This document shows positions 1-10,408 of a DNA stretch of 64,000 bases, piece after piece; within the stretch, counting starts at the first letter, position 1, and each line of letters opens with the position of its first letter. The position numbers and the translations under genes were made by a program. The notes beneath the pieces were generated by a model, which saw only the letters and a program-made list of their open reading frames with translations, was not told the DNA's origin and did no database searches. The stretch is from Isochrysis galbana (lineage: Eukaryota > Haptophyta > Isochrysidales > Isochrysidaceae). The stretch is from contig CM030935.1 of the NCBI GenBank assembly GCA_018136815.1, forward strand, positions 2,969,999 to 3,033,998, read 5' to 3'.

Positions 1-740
1 AGCGTCATGGGTCATGGAGCGCGCGCCGCTCCCTTCCCCTCGTGCGGTTGTCCAGGCTATAGCAGCGCGGGCGAACAGCCCATGGACCCATGGATACACC
101 GATATGTCGCAACTAAGTTTACACTTAGTTCGCATGGGGGAGGCGCCTCGTGCCCTCCCCCCCGGGCTCCATCTCCAACTCCCCTCCAGCCTCCAGGGGG
201 GCCGTCGGTCATCCTCAGACTCTGCCTTTTGGCATGAGCTGAGCAATAACAACACTGGCCTAGACCCCAAGTGGGCGCGGGGCAGGAGGCGCACTCCTAG
301 GCCCTAGCTAGGCCCACATGGGCGAGCACTCGTACTGACCTCGCGCCCCCCCCCTCCTGGCCTCCTGGTCACCAGGCAGACAGCTCACCTGCCCCCTGAG
401 CTGTGCTCCCAGGCCCCTGCAGGCCACCTGGGGACCTGAAGAGGGGCCGCAGGCGCGCGCCATGGGCCCCCGCCGCAGGGAAGAGAGGAAGAGAGGAGGA
501 AAAGGGAAGAGGGAGGGGAGGGGGGAGCGGCAGCTCTCCCCTCCGGCAGAAACGTGTCTTCTCGCCCCGTTTGGGTAAGAGAAGACGGGGGCGCCAGAGC
601 CAGGAGGGAAGGGCCGCGGCTCGCCGCGGCCACTCGCTCTAGCGAGGGAGATTAGCGCTTCTGGGCTCCTATCTCACGAGTGCCCCCCCCCCTCTGCGTT
701 GCTTTTACCCGAAAGGGGTTTTCCCCCAGCGTGGACTCGA
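1..740 (+). repeat. Hairpin-ended repeat family, copies at the window start
   Basis: Two copies lie head to tail. The first starts near base 9 (GTCATGGAGCGCGCGCCG) and runs about 95 bases. The second starts with the hairpin AACTAAGT-ttac-ACTTAGTT at 111-130, then an ATGG, and continues as GC-rich sequence to about 740. The stretch 380-680 is closely matched, inverted, by 44815-45090; both contain the same short ORF (MAAASRGPSLLALAPPSS...), read on the minus strand here. No host gene is visible. Confidence 0.75.
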
Positions 741-959
741 GCGAGGAGAGGACGCGCTGGGGTGCGCGGGGTCGGTGCATGCACTAGGGGGAGTACAAAG
801 GACAAATATTGAATATTGAGGGGAGGGGGCAGTGCCCCCACCCCCCGGTATCACTCGGACACCTGGCCCGTCAGGCATGGCGGGATTACGGGACTGAAAC
901 GTTATGTCCAATTAGATAGTGGATAGTGGGGTTGGCTAGGATATAACATTGATTATTAT

Positions 960-1291
960 TATCGGAGGCTTTCCCTATGGGAGGATGGGAGGCATCGCGT
1001 TGACGCCCTGGCCCACAACTGGCTCGAGGGGTGGAGAGACTTGGACTTGGGTGGGCATGGTGGCCTTGGTGGCCATGTGGCTGTGTGGCTTTCCGGGGGC
1101 GGCACGGGCCGTGGCTCGTGCACACCTGGTCTGGTCGGTCTTGGGTGCTGCGCGCGGCCGCTTCGGCGGCGCATCATTGGTCATGGCCCGATCGGCCGGC
1201 GCGGCGGCGGCGGGGGTGACGGCAGGGGGGGAGGGGAGCAACGCACGCTCCATGATCCAGCTGGCCCTATCTTTCTCTTTCTAAAGATAGT
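960..1291 (-). repeat. Hairpin-ended repeat, 'MERA' type
   Basis: Read on the minus strand, this copy begins with the hairpin CTATCTTT-(8 nt)-AAAGATAG at 1267-1290, then ATGGAGCG at 1253. An ORF of 92 codons (975-1253) follows; it is proline/alanine rich with a PPKRPR basic motif about 30 residues in. The same start and a related PKR-type basic motif occur at 12774 and 30303, so the ORF is probably the N-terminus of an element protein. Its function is unknown. Confidence 0.7.
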
Positions 1292-1299
1292 TGTTGCTG

Positions 1300-2327
1300 G
1301 GTTGTTGAAGGAAGGGGGACCTAGGGGACTGTGCGGGTGCGGGGAGATGAGGGGGGTCTCCCCCGCCGCGTCGGGGCAGCGGTTCTCGGGGATACCGAAA
1401 GGGGGGGGAGGGAGGGAGGGAGGGGGCCGCTGGGGCGGGCCTCCGGCCGAAACGGACCTTCGGGGGATCCCGGCGGGCGAAGGGGGGCGGGGGACGGGGG
1501 GACCGGCCCTCTTGCCTCTTGGGCGCGGGGAGGGACTCCCCCTACCCGCAACAATAAAAGTGCTCATTTCACATTTTATGTATTGAAGGGGTGTCCTTGT
1601 TCTCACACCAACAATTGTCATCGCCCATTCTTGCGTCCAGCTGCTCCACTAAAAACAGACTAGCCACGCGCCACGGTGACCGGAAGGACAGCTCAAGCCA
1701 AACAGCAATGCGTCATCAAGCACGGCAGCTGCAGTTTGGAACCGATGTGCGAGGAACTGCCCACTTCACCTAGAACCTAAGCTAGATGAATTGGATATCT
1801 CTCGTCGATCGTTTCCGTCAATGGCTTCCCTACCTAGTTAAGAGAACGGTTAGGCCGGAGGGGGGGGGGGGGCGGATGAAGCCAACCTACTAGTATTCAC
1901 AAGCGTACGTGAACTTCGCCTTACCCGATGATGATACTTGCCGTGTGCATAAGAGTCCTAATGTCAAGCCGCGGACGATACGTCTTAGATGAATGCGCCC
2001 CGCATTGGCTTTTTGAGCAGAGCAGCGGATACAGGCAGTCAACATGAGTAGAGCGCATGGAGGAGACTGCGCGACACGTCTAAGAGGGGCACGATCCTCA
2101 TTGGCTCTTCGAGTAGAGCAGCCGAGGCAAGCGGCCCACGGAAGCAGAGCGCGTCGACGAGACAGCGCAAGCGGCCATGGCGGCTAGGCGTACCCGCGCA
2201 GGGTCGGCCTCACGCTTCGGCTCCGTTTGTGATGCAAAGGCAGCCTAGAGGGAGGGTATGGAGGAAGGGTAAGGGAGGGTGAGCATCACGAGAGGATGGA
2301 TGGTCAAAGATACCTCACAGGTGGGAT
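1300..2327. other. Intergenic region with a diverged tandem duplication
   Basis: No convincing gene. A G-run lies near 1861-1872. A diverged duplication of about 80 bases is visible: the stretch from about 2003 (CATTGGCTTTTTGAGCAGAG) recurs from about 2098 (CATTGGCTCTTCGAGTAGAG), each followed by a GCGCG...GAC(G)AGAC...GCGC pattern. The unit is about 94 bases. The remainder shows nothing. Confidence 0.5.
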
Positions 2328-3302
2328 TCATGTGGTGCCCATCGATCTACGCATGCATGAATTCGGGCCTCGCGCCGCATCAACCAGTTTTCGCCTCACC
2401 TCACGAGTGCTATCAACGAGCTTCAACCAACTGTTCAGCTGAGCTCGCAATTGTGCGTCACTGGCATCAGGCCTTCCGAGGCCCCGGTCGAAAGTGGCCT
2501 CAAGAAGCTCCTCTCGAGAGAGTTCGTTGATGCCCGCCTGAGCGAGCGCCTCATCCTCGCGTGCAACGTGCTGCAAATGCTTCCGCAGCTCACGCCGGCG
2601 GATGAATCCTGGCAGGGGGCCCGAGAGGCCGATAAGGGTGCAGCCTGCCTTAACATACGGCTGTGGCATGCCCTTAAGGGGCGCCTGGCTCACGCCCTTA
2701 GCCTGCCCCGTTGTGGCTGGCGCGAGGTAGGGGGCGATGGGCACAACGGCACCCGCGAGCGAGGAGGAACACAAGAGCTGCTCTGCCTGCGTGCTCCTTT
2801 CCATAGCGAGCCTCCCCTTCTTGCCACGCTTGAGAGCCGCGTCCTCCTCTATCTTGCACGCCATGTCAAGGACTGCCTTGGCGCGCAGACGAACGAGCGT
2901 GTCGTACCGTCGCGCGCGACGCGCGTCCGTCTCGAACGTGGAGGGGATTGAGCGCGGGAAGAAGTAGAGCATCGCGGGCAACAGCTCTGGAATCGCCAGG
3001 TAGACGATGCCGGCCTGGATGAGCTTCTGCGTGTCGTCGGAGGACTTCCGAAGGAGCAGTAGCTCCGGATAGGTGGGCACCGTCGCTCCCGGTGCGCGGT
3101 GGGCCCTGCGCACTGCTGCAGCCGCCTTCCTGTTCCTCCACATCGCTCCGGTCCCCGAGGTGAAGATCTTGAGGTTGGACTTCATCATTGCAGGCAGCCC
3201 CTTGACGGCGGAGAGAGCATCAAAGTCTTCGAGTTCTTCGAGAAAGGCTGCACGAGTGCGCGCCACGGCAGCGAGCAGGAGCAGGAGGCTGAGGCGTGCC
3301 AT
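2328..3302 (-). CDS. LETM1-domain-like protein with an N-terminal hydrophobic signal
   Basis: A 324-residue protein. The C-terminal half (about residues 200-310) resembles the LETM1 ribosome-binding-like domain: an arginine-rich FIRRRELRKHL helix, then a charged block with INELSREELLEA and RGL, then a QLNSWLKLV helix. LETM1 proteins act at the mitochondrial inner membrane in K+/H+ or Ca2+ exchange and ribosome contact; plastid relatives exist. The usual membrane segment is weak here (AIPELLPAMLYFF, about residue 110). I chose the ATG at 3302 because it opens with MARLSLLLLLAAVA, a good signal peptide; the frame stays open upstream only through a GA-repeat leader. A signal peptide ending in an A-F step is what a secondary-plastid presequence would show, so plastid or ER location is possible. 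The last 15 residues are unlike the family and could be intron read-through. Confidence 0.7.
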   Translation of the reverse strand: MARLSLLLLLAAVARTRAAFLEELEDFDALSAVKGLPAMMKSNLKIFTSGTGAMWRNRKAAAAVRRAHRAPGATVPTYPELLLLRKSSDDTQKLIQAGIVYLAIPELLPAMLYFFPRSIPSTFETDARRARRYDTLVRLRAKAVLDMACKIEEDAALKRGKKGRLAMERSTQAEQLLCSSSLAGAVVPIAPYLAPATTGQAKGVSQAPLKGMPQPYVKAGCTLIGLSGPLPGFIRRRELRKHLQHVAREDEALAQAGINELSREELLEATFDRGLGRPDASDAQLRAQLNSWLKLVDSTREVRRKLVDAARGPNSCMRRSMGTT

Positions 3303-3539
3303 GGGCGGCAGACGAGGAGGGGGGGGAGGTTGTGCGGGATGGGGTGGGGTGGGCAGGGCGCTGGGGAGGAGGGAGAGCGGTGGAGAGGAGGAGGGGGGGG
3401 GAAGAAGGGGGGGGGGGGGGGTGAGGGCGAGGGAGGGCCGTGAGGAGTTGGCGGTGGGAGGAGGAGGGGAGACGGAAAGAAGGAGATCGAATAGAAACTG
3501 TGAAGAGAGAGGGGGAGAGAGGAAGGCGGAGGTGGGAGG

Positions 3540-3759
<220 letters not shown>

Positions 3760-4225
3760 GCTTCGGAGACGGGCAAAGGGGCGGCAGCGAGATTCCTTCT
3801 TTCTATACAGTACACTCGATGCTTTGTGCTGTATGCGCAGAGGCGGGCGTGGTGGGTCTTAGTCAACGGAGTGGAGTAGCTGGTTCGAGTTGGAGGAGAT
3901 GGGGGGGGAGAGGGTGTGGAGGGAGCGAGCGAGGGGGCGCTGAGAGCGCTGGAGCACGCGCTGCGGCCGCCGGCGGCGGGGGGGTTGGCGCTCTTTACCT
4001 GCCGCGTGGCCCCCCCGCTCCCCCCGCTCCCCTCCCCCCCCCCCACCCCCACCCCCACCCCTAGAAGCAAAGCTCTAAAATTAGACTCTGGGGACGGGGT
4101 GGAAAGTGATGGTCTGACTTGAGCTCGTGTGGATTCCCTTCCGCGACTGCAGAAGGGGCGCACCGTTGTCAGAGAAATTGACGTCGATAAGGCGAGAAGG
4201 CGAGAGCACCAAGGGCGGCGCTGCA

Positions 4226-5032
4226 CGTCGCTCGCGCTCGCGCGTGCCTCCCGGGCACGTTAGTGCTTCTTATTGGACATGTCATTTGTCATTTGTCATT
4301 TGCGCCACAACACACAACACCAACATACACCGCACACCGCCCGCGCGCTCACCTCTCTCCTCTCACCTCGCCCTTGCTGGCTGCTGGACTGCTGGACTTT
4401 CACTTTCACAGTGTGCATTTTGCATTTTAGCAGGACCCCTCGCGACGGATAACGATAAGGGATAAGGAGAAGCCCCCTCCATCCCCCGAGCGGCATGGAT
4501 GGATCGTGGATCGTCCTCTCCCTCTCTCTGCTCTCTCGCCGCGAGAATGAGAATGAACTCTTTACACAGAAGGCAGAAGGCGGGCGCCGTGGCTGTGGTT
4601 GTGGCCGATACTTTCATCGTAATCATAATCATAATCGCGCAATGATTGCGGGCTCAGAGGTGACGTGATCTTTCGGGCATCTCTCTCGACTCTCGATCGA
4701 AAAATCAATGGCATTAATAACCCCTTTTCCCTTTTTATTTGTTCTAGTATTTGTGACCCGAAACCGAAACGGTGTACGGTGTCGTTTGTTTGTTATCACG
4801 ATTTTTTTTTAATATTCTCGCCTCGCGCGTGGCACCTGGGTTCACTACTGTAGCCACGCCCCATCTGAGCGGTTTGTTATCACGAACTTTTATTCTTTGA
4901 TTGTTACCGTTGCAGACAACAACCAAGACACGTCCCACATCACCACATCGCGACCAGCCACGACCCCCCCCCCTCTCTTTCATACTCGTTGAAGAGCATA
5001 AGATAAGCTGGAATTGCCACGTGCAACGATGC
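4226..5032. other. Intergenic region; fragment of the 'GAGAATATTAA' repeat
   Basis: No gene seen. Short tandem (GTCATTT)3 lies near 4278-4298 and (ATAATC)n near 4618-4636. At 4803-4870 an inverted fragment of a dispersed repeat is present (TTTTAATATTCTCGCCTCGC...GTAGCCACGCCCC), matching copies near 13.7, 17.0, 36.7, 57.9 and 59.5 kb. Confidence 0.55.
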
Positions 5033-6244
5033 TCAGTCGGGGTACGGGTCAAGGATGGCGTCATGGTGGGCCTCTAAAGAAGCCAGCCACACAAGCTCAG
5101 CAGTCGAGATGCCTGCGGACTCCCGTTCCCCCTCGAGCCGACGCAGGCTCTTGGCGTACGCGTGTGCGGCAGGGTTGGCTCCCACACTGCCCGCCGCGTT
5201 GCCAGCGGCCATAGCCTCCTCGGCCGCGTTCTCTGCATCGACCTGCGCTTGGATAGCCCGCAGTGCAGAGCGGTGCGCCTCCAGTGTCGCTGGGGAGCTA
5301 GTGCTCGCGAGCACGAGGTCGTCGAGGGCGGCGGCCGCTCCGGCGCCACCGTCCGGGCCGCTTTTGACATCTCTTTCGTAGCTATTCATGATAGCCTGGG
5401 CCGTCGGCAGCGGCGGCGGGTCGCAGAGCTGGGCGTGGAGCGCGGCCGTCGTCGTGCGCTCCATTTGCCGGCGTAGCGCCCGTGCTTGCAGCGCCGCGCG
5501 CTGCTCATCCCAACTGGTCAGCAAGGACAGCAGAGCGGCATTGCTCCTCTTCTGACGCTGTGCGGAAACCGCCACCGATCGGAGCGAGCGCACAATCGAC
5601 GGTCCACCTGGCGCCTTGGCCGCACCGAGCCAGGTGGGCGAGACGTGCCACGCTGGCCACGGATCCAGCTTGCCCGCATCTGCATCTCTATGTGCTGTCT
5701 GCAGCTCGGCAGCCATTGCGACCGTCCTGCGGCCGATGGCTACAGAGAGGCGGTTGACGGTGTCGGTCGATATGGGTGGCCCAGCCTCGCGCATGATGCT
5801 CCGCCGCACGCGCTGCGCTCGCTGGATGCGAACGGCAGCAGCCACGCGGCGTGCAAGTGCTGCGCGTTGGACAGCAGCACGGAAGGCGCGCCGAGCGCTC
5901 ACGCTGCGCCAGCGCGCCTGCAGCCGAGTGGCCGAGGTTTCGTGTCGCTTGGCGAGGAAGACGGCCGCCTCGGCCGCCGGCAGAGCCGCGATCTGCCTGT
6001 ACTCGCGCCGCAGCTCCTCGATCCGTTGGCGGCGCACTGCGCTCTCCTCGGCATCAGTCAGAGCGTCGCGAGGCTGCGCGCGTGCGTACGGCCTGCCAAG
6101 CGCGGCGTACGCATCGGCAAGCTCAGCCTCTGCGCGCGCGACAGCACGCGAATAGGAGCCCAGCTCGGGCCCGCTCTGCGATTCGAGCAGGCTCAGGTTG
6201 TCGTCGGTGAGCGGAAGCACGAGCGGCGCGCCACCCGCCGCCAT
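5033..6244 (-). CDS. IQ-motif protein of unknown role
   Basis: A 403-residue, Ala/Arg-rich, largely helical protein. Two IQ-like segments sit together at about residues 110-150: TRLQARWRSVSARRAFR and AVRIQRAQRVRRS, the kind of basic helix that binds calmodulin or EF-hand proteins. The N-terminal part (about residues 15-90) is a charged helix with a YAALGRPY segment, and the C-terminal third is helical without a known motif. IQ proteins of this size are frequent in flagellar and cytoskeletal complexes, but nothing here proves that. I chose the ATG at 6244 (MAAGGAP) over an upstream in-frame ATG at 6322 because the extra 26 residues look untranslated. The gene is intronless and on the same strand as the LETM1-like gene, 1.7 kb upstream of it. 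Confidence 0.65.
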   Translation of the reverse strand: MAAGGAPLVLPLTDDNLSLLESQSGPELGSYSRAVARAEAELADAYAALGRPYARAQPRDALTDAEESAVRRQRIEELRREYRQIAALPAAEAAVFLAKRHETSATRLQARWRSVSARRAFRAAVQRAALARRVAAAVRIQRAQRVRRSIMREAGPPISTDTVNRLSVAIGRRTVAMAAELQTAHRDADAGKLDPWPAWHVSPTWLGAAKAPGGPSIVRSLRSVAVSAQRQKRSNAALLSLLTSWDEQRAALQARALRRQMERTTTAALHAQLCDPPPLPTAQAIMNSYERDVKSGPDGGAGAAAALDDLVLASTSSPATLEAHRSALRAIQAQVDAENAAEEAMAAGNAAGSVGANPAAHAYAKSLRRLEGERESAGISTAELVWLASLEAHHDAILDPYPD

Positions 6245-6477
6245 CGGCGCGGGAGGTTTTATCGTAAAGTAGCAGTGTTGGATGCTTATGAGCTTCTTGA
6301 ACGTAAATAAGACTCTTAGCATGTCTTACCGAGACCAACGCAAGTAAGACGAGATAAGACAGTCATGGCAACAGGAGGCAACTTTCGTAAGTAAGACGTA
6401 AGACACTGGTGAAACACTGGTGAGGCTCCATAAGATATCGTAAGACCCCCAAAAAAACCACGGCGGCTTGGCCAGAC

Positions 6478-6575
6478 CTCCTCCGTACCCTTCCTTGCAA
6501 GGGTACGGAGGAGACGGACTCGAACCCGTGGCCTCAACCAATGAGGCAGCGCCGCACTGAGCCACCCCAGCGCGC
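6478..6575 (-). ncRNA. tRNA-like Pol III element with adjacent perfect hairpin
   Basis: On the minus strand a box A (TGGCTCAGTGCGG, 6564-6552) and a perfect box B (GGTTCGAGTCC, 6527-6517) are spaced as in a tRNA. Between them GCCTC-attggtt-GAGGC forms a 5-bp anticodon-like stem and 7-nt loop (anticodon would be TGG). The D stem and acceptor stem do not form well and the T stem is imperfect, so it is not a convincing functional tRNA. Immediately 3' lies a perfect 15-bp hairpin with a 6-nt loop (6478-6513). A tRNA-derived SINE or decayed tRNA is most likely. Confidence 0.6.
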
Positions 6576-6748
6576 GCGACCCTTATGCAGGCGAAAAGCA
6601 ATATATATATCTAGGGAAAATAGGGTGAAGGGGCGGGTTGGGGTCAAGGGGCTGTACAAGTACAAGAAGCTATACAAAAATACAAAACTAACACACCAGT
6701 ACAAGATACAAGAGGCTTGCACGGTTCACCAACAGTAAACGTACGCAA

Positions 6749-8436
6749 TCAGTCGAGGTGCACAGAGCAGCGCTCTCGCTTCAAGTGTGCAAAGCGCGTT
6801 CGCATGCGCTCCATGAAGTCGCGATTGACGCGAAGTATCGCCAGCATCTCCAATTCCTCGTCGTCGAGTAGCGTGTTCCCGTCTGTCATTACTTGCCCTG
6901 CCGCACGAAGTACTCGCTCACAGAAAGACTCAGCGTTTAAAGCACCTATTTGAGCATACGAGGACGATGCCATGGCCGGGATGAACCCAAACTTGGAGCG
7001 ACAGGGGGCATCGCGCTCGATCGCCGAGTACCGAGTACACTTTGCCCACATCCAAAGGCAGCAAATGTGCCACCGGATCCAACCGATTCCCATCAGCGTA
7101 CGCGAGTTCCTCCGGGAATTCCGCCTTCCAATCGACAAGATGTCTTCGCCATGGCTTCTGCATCTGATTGTGCCTGTATGTCTGCCTCGGTGAGTTCTGG
7201 CGGGTGTTCCAGAGATTGAGCAGCGGCGCCATCGGGGTCTGACGTGTCATCGCCGTCATCATCTGTCCAATTGCTCTCGCCATAGACGGTGCCCGATTCC
7301 AAACTGTTCTTGGAGCCGTCGCCGGTAGGTGCCCCACCGATCCTTAGTTTCTTGGGCCGTGGAACAGATGCCTCCATTTGAATGACCTTCGTTGCTAGGT
7401 GTGCCCTCTCCGCCTCTTCGCGCGCCATGCGGTCCTTCTCCTTTTGGAATTTCCACGCATTGACGGTGAACGTCGCGTACGCCTTGACGAAGCACTCAAC
7501 AGCCCGGTGCCTCTGTTCCTTGTTCAAGTGCGCGCACTTGACGGTGCGCAGGTCAAGGAGTGTGCACACCAGCTGCCGATCGGACACGACGACTCCAAGG
7601 GTTTCTTCAGGCCAAGCGACCTGTTCCGACGCACTTCCGCAGAAACGTCGCTCGACTTCGAGCTGCGCGCGAAGGAGGGTTTCGAGACCAACGTCAGTGA
7701 GGTTGTCAACGGTGATTGGTTTGCGCACCGGGTGCGGCCGGGTGTCGACCGCATCGAGGATCGAGGTCGATGACGTCGATGGAAGGCGCTCGAAGCGCGT
7801 TGACAGTGACGACCTTGATCAACGACATGTACGCCCCCGTGTACAAGTGCTCGTGCACTGAGCGAGCGTCGTTGTGACCTTCGTGATGTTCAGGACGGCC
7901 TCCATCTCAGCGAGGGGTTGCCAATCGGCATCATCGAACGACCAGGCGCCCTTCGCCTCACTCTTCTTCGTCAACGCGTACACCTTCAAAGCCTGACTGA
8001 GGCGCAAAAGTGAGAACAAGAGGCAGTGCTTGGCCGCGATCCTCGTGCCGTTCAAGTCAATCTTTACCTTCACATTTGGGACCTTGCCGGGCACAACTTT
8101 CTCGCCGAGGGTGATGAGGTCGATATGTCGGCCTGCGTAGCTGAAGTACTTACCCATGTCCCGGGCCTTGTTGAGCAGCTGTTGGCCGGACTCGAACGCG
8201 TTGACGGTCCGCTTATTCCTTGATCGCGTCAGGTCGCCGATAGCCGAGCCGCCCACCTTATCGCCGTCGTGAATCGCGCAGACTTCCTCCTCCAAGTTCA
8301 TCGCGGACGCGATTCCCTTAGCAGCGCGGTCCGACATGGCGGCGCCGAAGACGTCACTCGCCTCCATGTCAAAGCGCGCCTTGAAAATGCGGCGAACGAG
8401 TTCCGCGACGGCACAGTCTGTGTTAACCCCTGACAA
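6749..8436 (-). pseudogene. hAT-superfamily transposase, frame-disrupted
   Basis: Three adjacent minus-strand open stretches in different frames (8436-7819, about 7855-7093, about 7060-6749) read as one protein. The first holds a transposase-like core (FVF-type helices, DMGKYFSYAGRHIDL); the second carries PITVDNLTDVGLETLLRAQLEVERRF and an acidic linker. The last has the C-terminal hAT dimerisation pattern: a P-x-x-A helix, SFCERVLRAAGQVMTDG, then an LDDEELEMLAILRVNRDF helix. At least two frame changes are needed, near 7855 and near 7100, so it is a relic unless these are unrecognised introns. No clear terminal inverted repeats were found around it. Related C-terminal fragments lie at 21365 and 52155. 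Confidence 0.65.
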
Positions 8437-8589
8437 AAAGATGGTTGAGAATCAGAGATAGCTTGTTTTCAAAGATGGGTGATATTTACAGCAAAGCTTG
8501 CTCGAAAGCTTGGTCCATAGATGGTCAATTTTGGAGCCCACCAATGCTCGATAGAAAGCTTGTTCCCAAAATAGTGCTCTGGGTCCCCA

Positions 8590-9260
8590 TCCCCCCCCCC
8601 TCCCGCCTCCTGCCCGCCCGTTCACCGTTGCGATGGGCGACCGCCTCGAGGGTCGAGGGCCTCCTCTCGCTAGAGATAGCAACGGTCGGCCGGCGAGCTA
8701 TACCGCCGTCCGTACGTGCTGCGCGTGCCGCGCCTTCGCCCGTTTGCTAACGCAAACGGGGCCCGTTTCTTACCGCACTCCATCGGGGGGGGTGGGGGGG
8801 TGCAAATCCCCCCCTCTCCCTCTCTCCATTCTCCTCCACCCCTCTCCCTGCGGCGCGTCGCCATGCGGCGCGCCACGGCCTGCTCTCAGAGGGCCTTTGG
8901 GAGCTCCCAGAGGGCCAGCAAGGGCAGCTCAGGGGGCAGTGGAGGCTGGGTGGGGCTCAGCCCCTGGCCCCCCCTGCCTCTCCCACGCTTGCCGACGCTG
9001 GCCCTTGGAGCCTCCCGGTGGCCTCTGTCTGCCTGGCGACCAGGGGAGGGGGGGGAGTCAGCTCGAGGGCAGGCCCATGCTGGGCGTGGGAGTGCGAGTC
9101 TCGGCCCGCGCCCACTAGGGGTCTGGGCCAGAGTGTTGATTGCCCAGCCCCTGCCAAAGGGCAGGGGCTGGGGTTGATTGTACGGGCCCACCCCGGGGGG
9201 TGTCCGCGATGGAGAGAGGGGGGCGCGAGGCCCCCATTGACCCTCACTTATAAAAGTAGG
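8590..9260 (-). repeat. Hairpin-ended repeat, long GC-rich type
   Basis: A near-complete copy read on the minus strand. It begins with the hairpin CCTACTT-ttat-AAGTGAG (9260-9244, one mismatch), then GGGTCAATGGGG. The body contains an inverted pair CAGCCCCTGCC/GGCAGGGGCTG (9148-9172) and ends in C/G runs near 8590. The copy at 45431-46185 is the same element on the plus strand, and 53640-54122 and 20755-21085 are partial relatives. It has no long ORF in a consistent frame. Confidence 0.75.
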
Positions 9261-9409
9261 TTATCTACATTCACTACTTTGATTCCTTCCCGTGAGCGCC
9301 CGCCTCAATCTCCCAAAATAGACCGCCACGAGCGGGGGAAGGGAGGGGGGTCACTCAACGACGCCATTGCCTTTCGTGGGGCAGGAGGGGGTTGTTGGGA
9401 GGGGGGAGG

Positions 9410-9535
9410 GAGTTGCCGGGGCAGGTAAGGGGGGGGGCCTGCGGAATCCTTGATCCTTGGACACCCAGGGGAGGTGGGAAATAGTGGTTAAAATCTTAAA
9501 ATGAGTGAGTGTGAGTGACCGGGCTACTCATACTC
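9410..9535 (+). repeat. 'Rwkivvk' end fragment
   Basis: GTTGCCGGGGCAGGTAAGG..., then CCTGCGGAATCCTTG and an AATAGTGGTTAAAAT...GAGTGACCGG block. The same order of blocks recurs at 21965-22075, and the last block is the end of the element ORF at 42035-42070. This copy carries small insertions that break the reading frame. Confidence 0.65.
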
Positions 9536-9679
9536 AGTTCTAGAACTTACGTGTATCTAGAACAAACTAAGCCAGTAAGCGATGGCCTGCACTAGCACTA
9601 GCGCCAGCGCTCCGTTCGTCCGTTCGTCGCCCTTGAAACCCCAAGGTGCTCTCCGAGGCTGTAGCCTTGGTGTCTTGGT

Positions 9680-10408
9680 GAGGGGGTGACGACTGCAACA
9701 GTTCTGTCGAATCCAGAGAAGTTCCTCCCAGGCGGAGTTCCTCTTAGCCCCAGCGGTTACAACGGGGGCGGGTCGACCCTCCCCCCCCCCCCCCCCTTCA
9801 AGTTTCCTCCGGTCTCCATGTTGCCCCAGCGGGCGGGCGGGGCCCGGGTGGGGTGGGGTGGGGGGGGGGGGGGGGGGGGGGACGCGCGGGGGGGGGGGGG
9901 GAATGCCGTCGCTAGCCGAAAGATGGCGGGCGGGACCAGAGAGAGAGAGAGGGAGAGGGAGAAGAGAGTCGTATATGCCCGAGGGACGAGACTTCTTCTT
10001 CGCGGTTTTTGTCATAGTAGGAGTACATGTTTCTACGCCGTGTTCCCCCTATCACACTGTATGTGATGGACTGACTGCGCCGATGAAGGGAAGGACAGGA
10101 GAGAGAAAGAACGGGGGAGAGAGGAGAGAGGGAGAGCAGGAGACTAGATATCCGAGAGATAGGCTATACTACTCCTACAGCTACTCCTACTCCACTGTAG
10201 AGCTCTATCTTTGTGAGAGACCAACGACATTCATTCGGTCGGTCGCGCGACGCCTCTGTTCCTTCCTTCCTCCCTCCACGCCCCTTTCCGCCCCTTTTCT
10301 TCTCTCTCTTCTCTCTTCTCTCTTTCTCTCCCTGTTGCTACTACCCTTGTCTCCCTCTCGCCGACCGAGCCGAGCGTCCCGCCTTCTCGCCACGCACCTC
10401 TCCATCCC
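9680..10408. other. Homopolymer-rich promoter region of the 10.4-kb gene
   Basis: Poly-C at about 9780-9796 and two long G-runs at about 9861-9901 flank short unique sequence; the G-runs could form quadruplexes. From 9940 to 10350 the sequence becomes purine-rich, then pyrimidine-rich (CTCTTCTCTC...), leading to the ATG at 10409. No additional gene is seen. Confidence 0.5.

Noticed and set aside
5486..6310. Plus-strand ORF opposite the IQ-motif gene
   Set aside because: Shadow of the GC-rich minus-strand gene; only the minus frame shows IQ motifs.
6500..6575. Functional tRNA-Pro(TGG)
   Set aside because: No acceptor stem forms, the D stem is poor and position 37 would be T; listed as tRNA-like instead.
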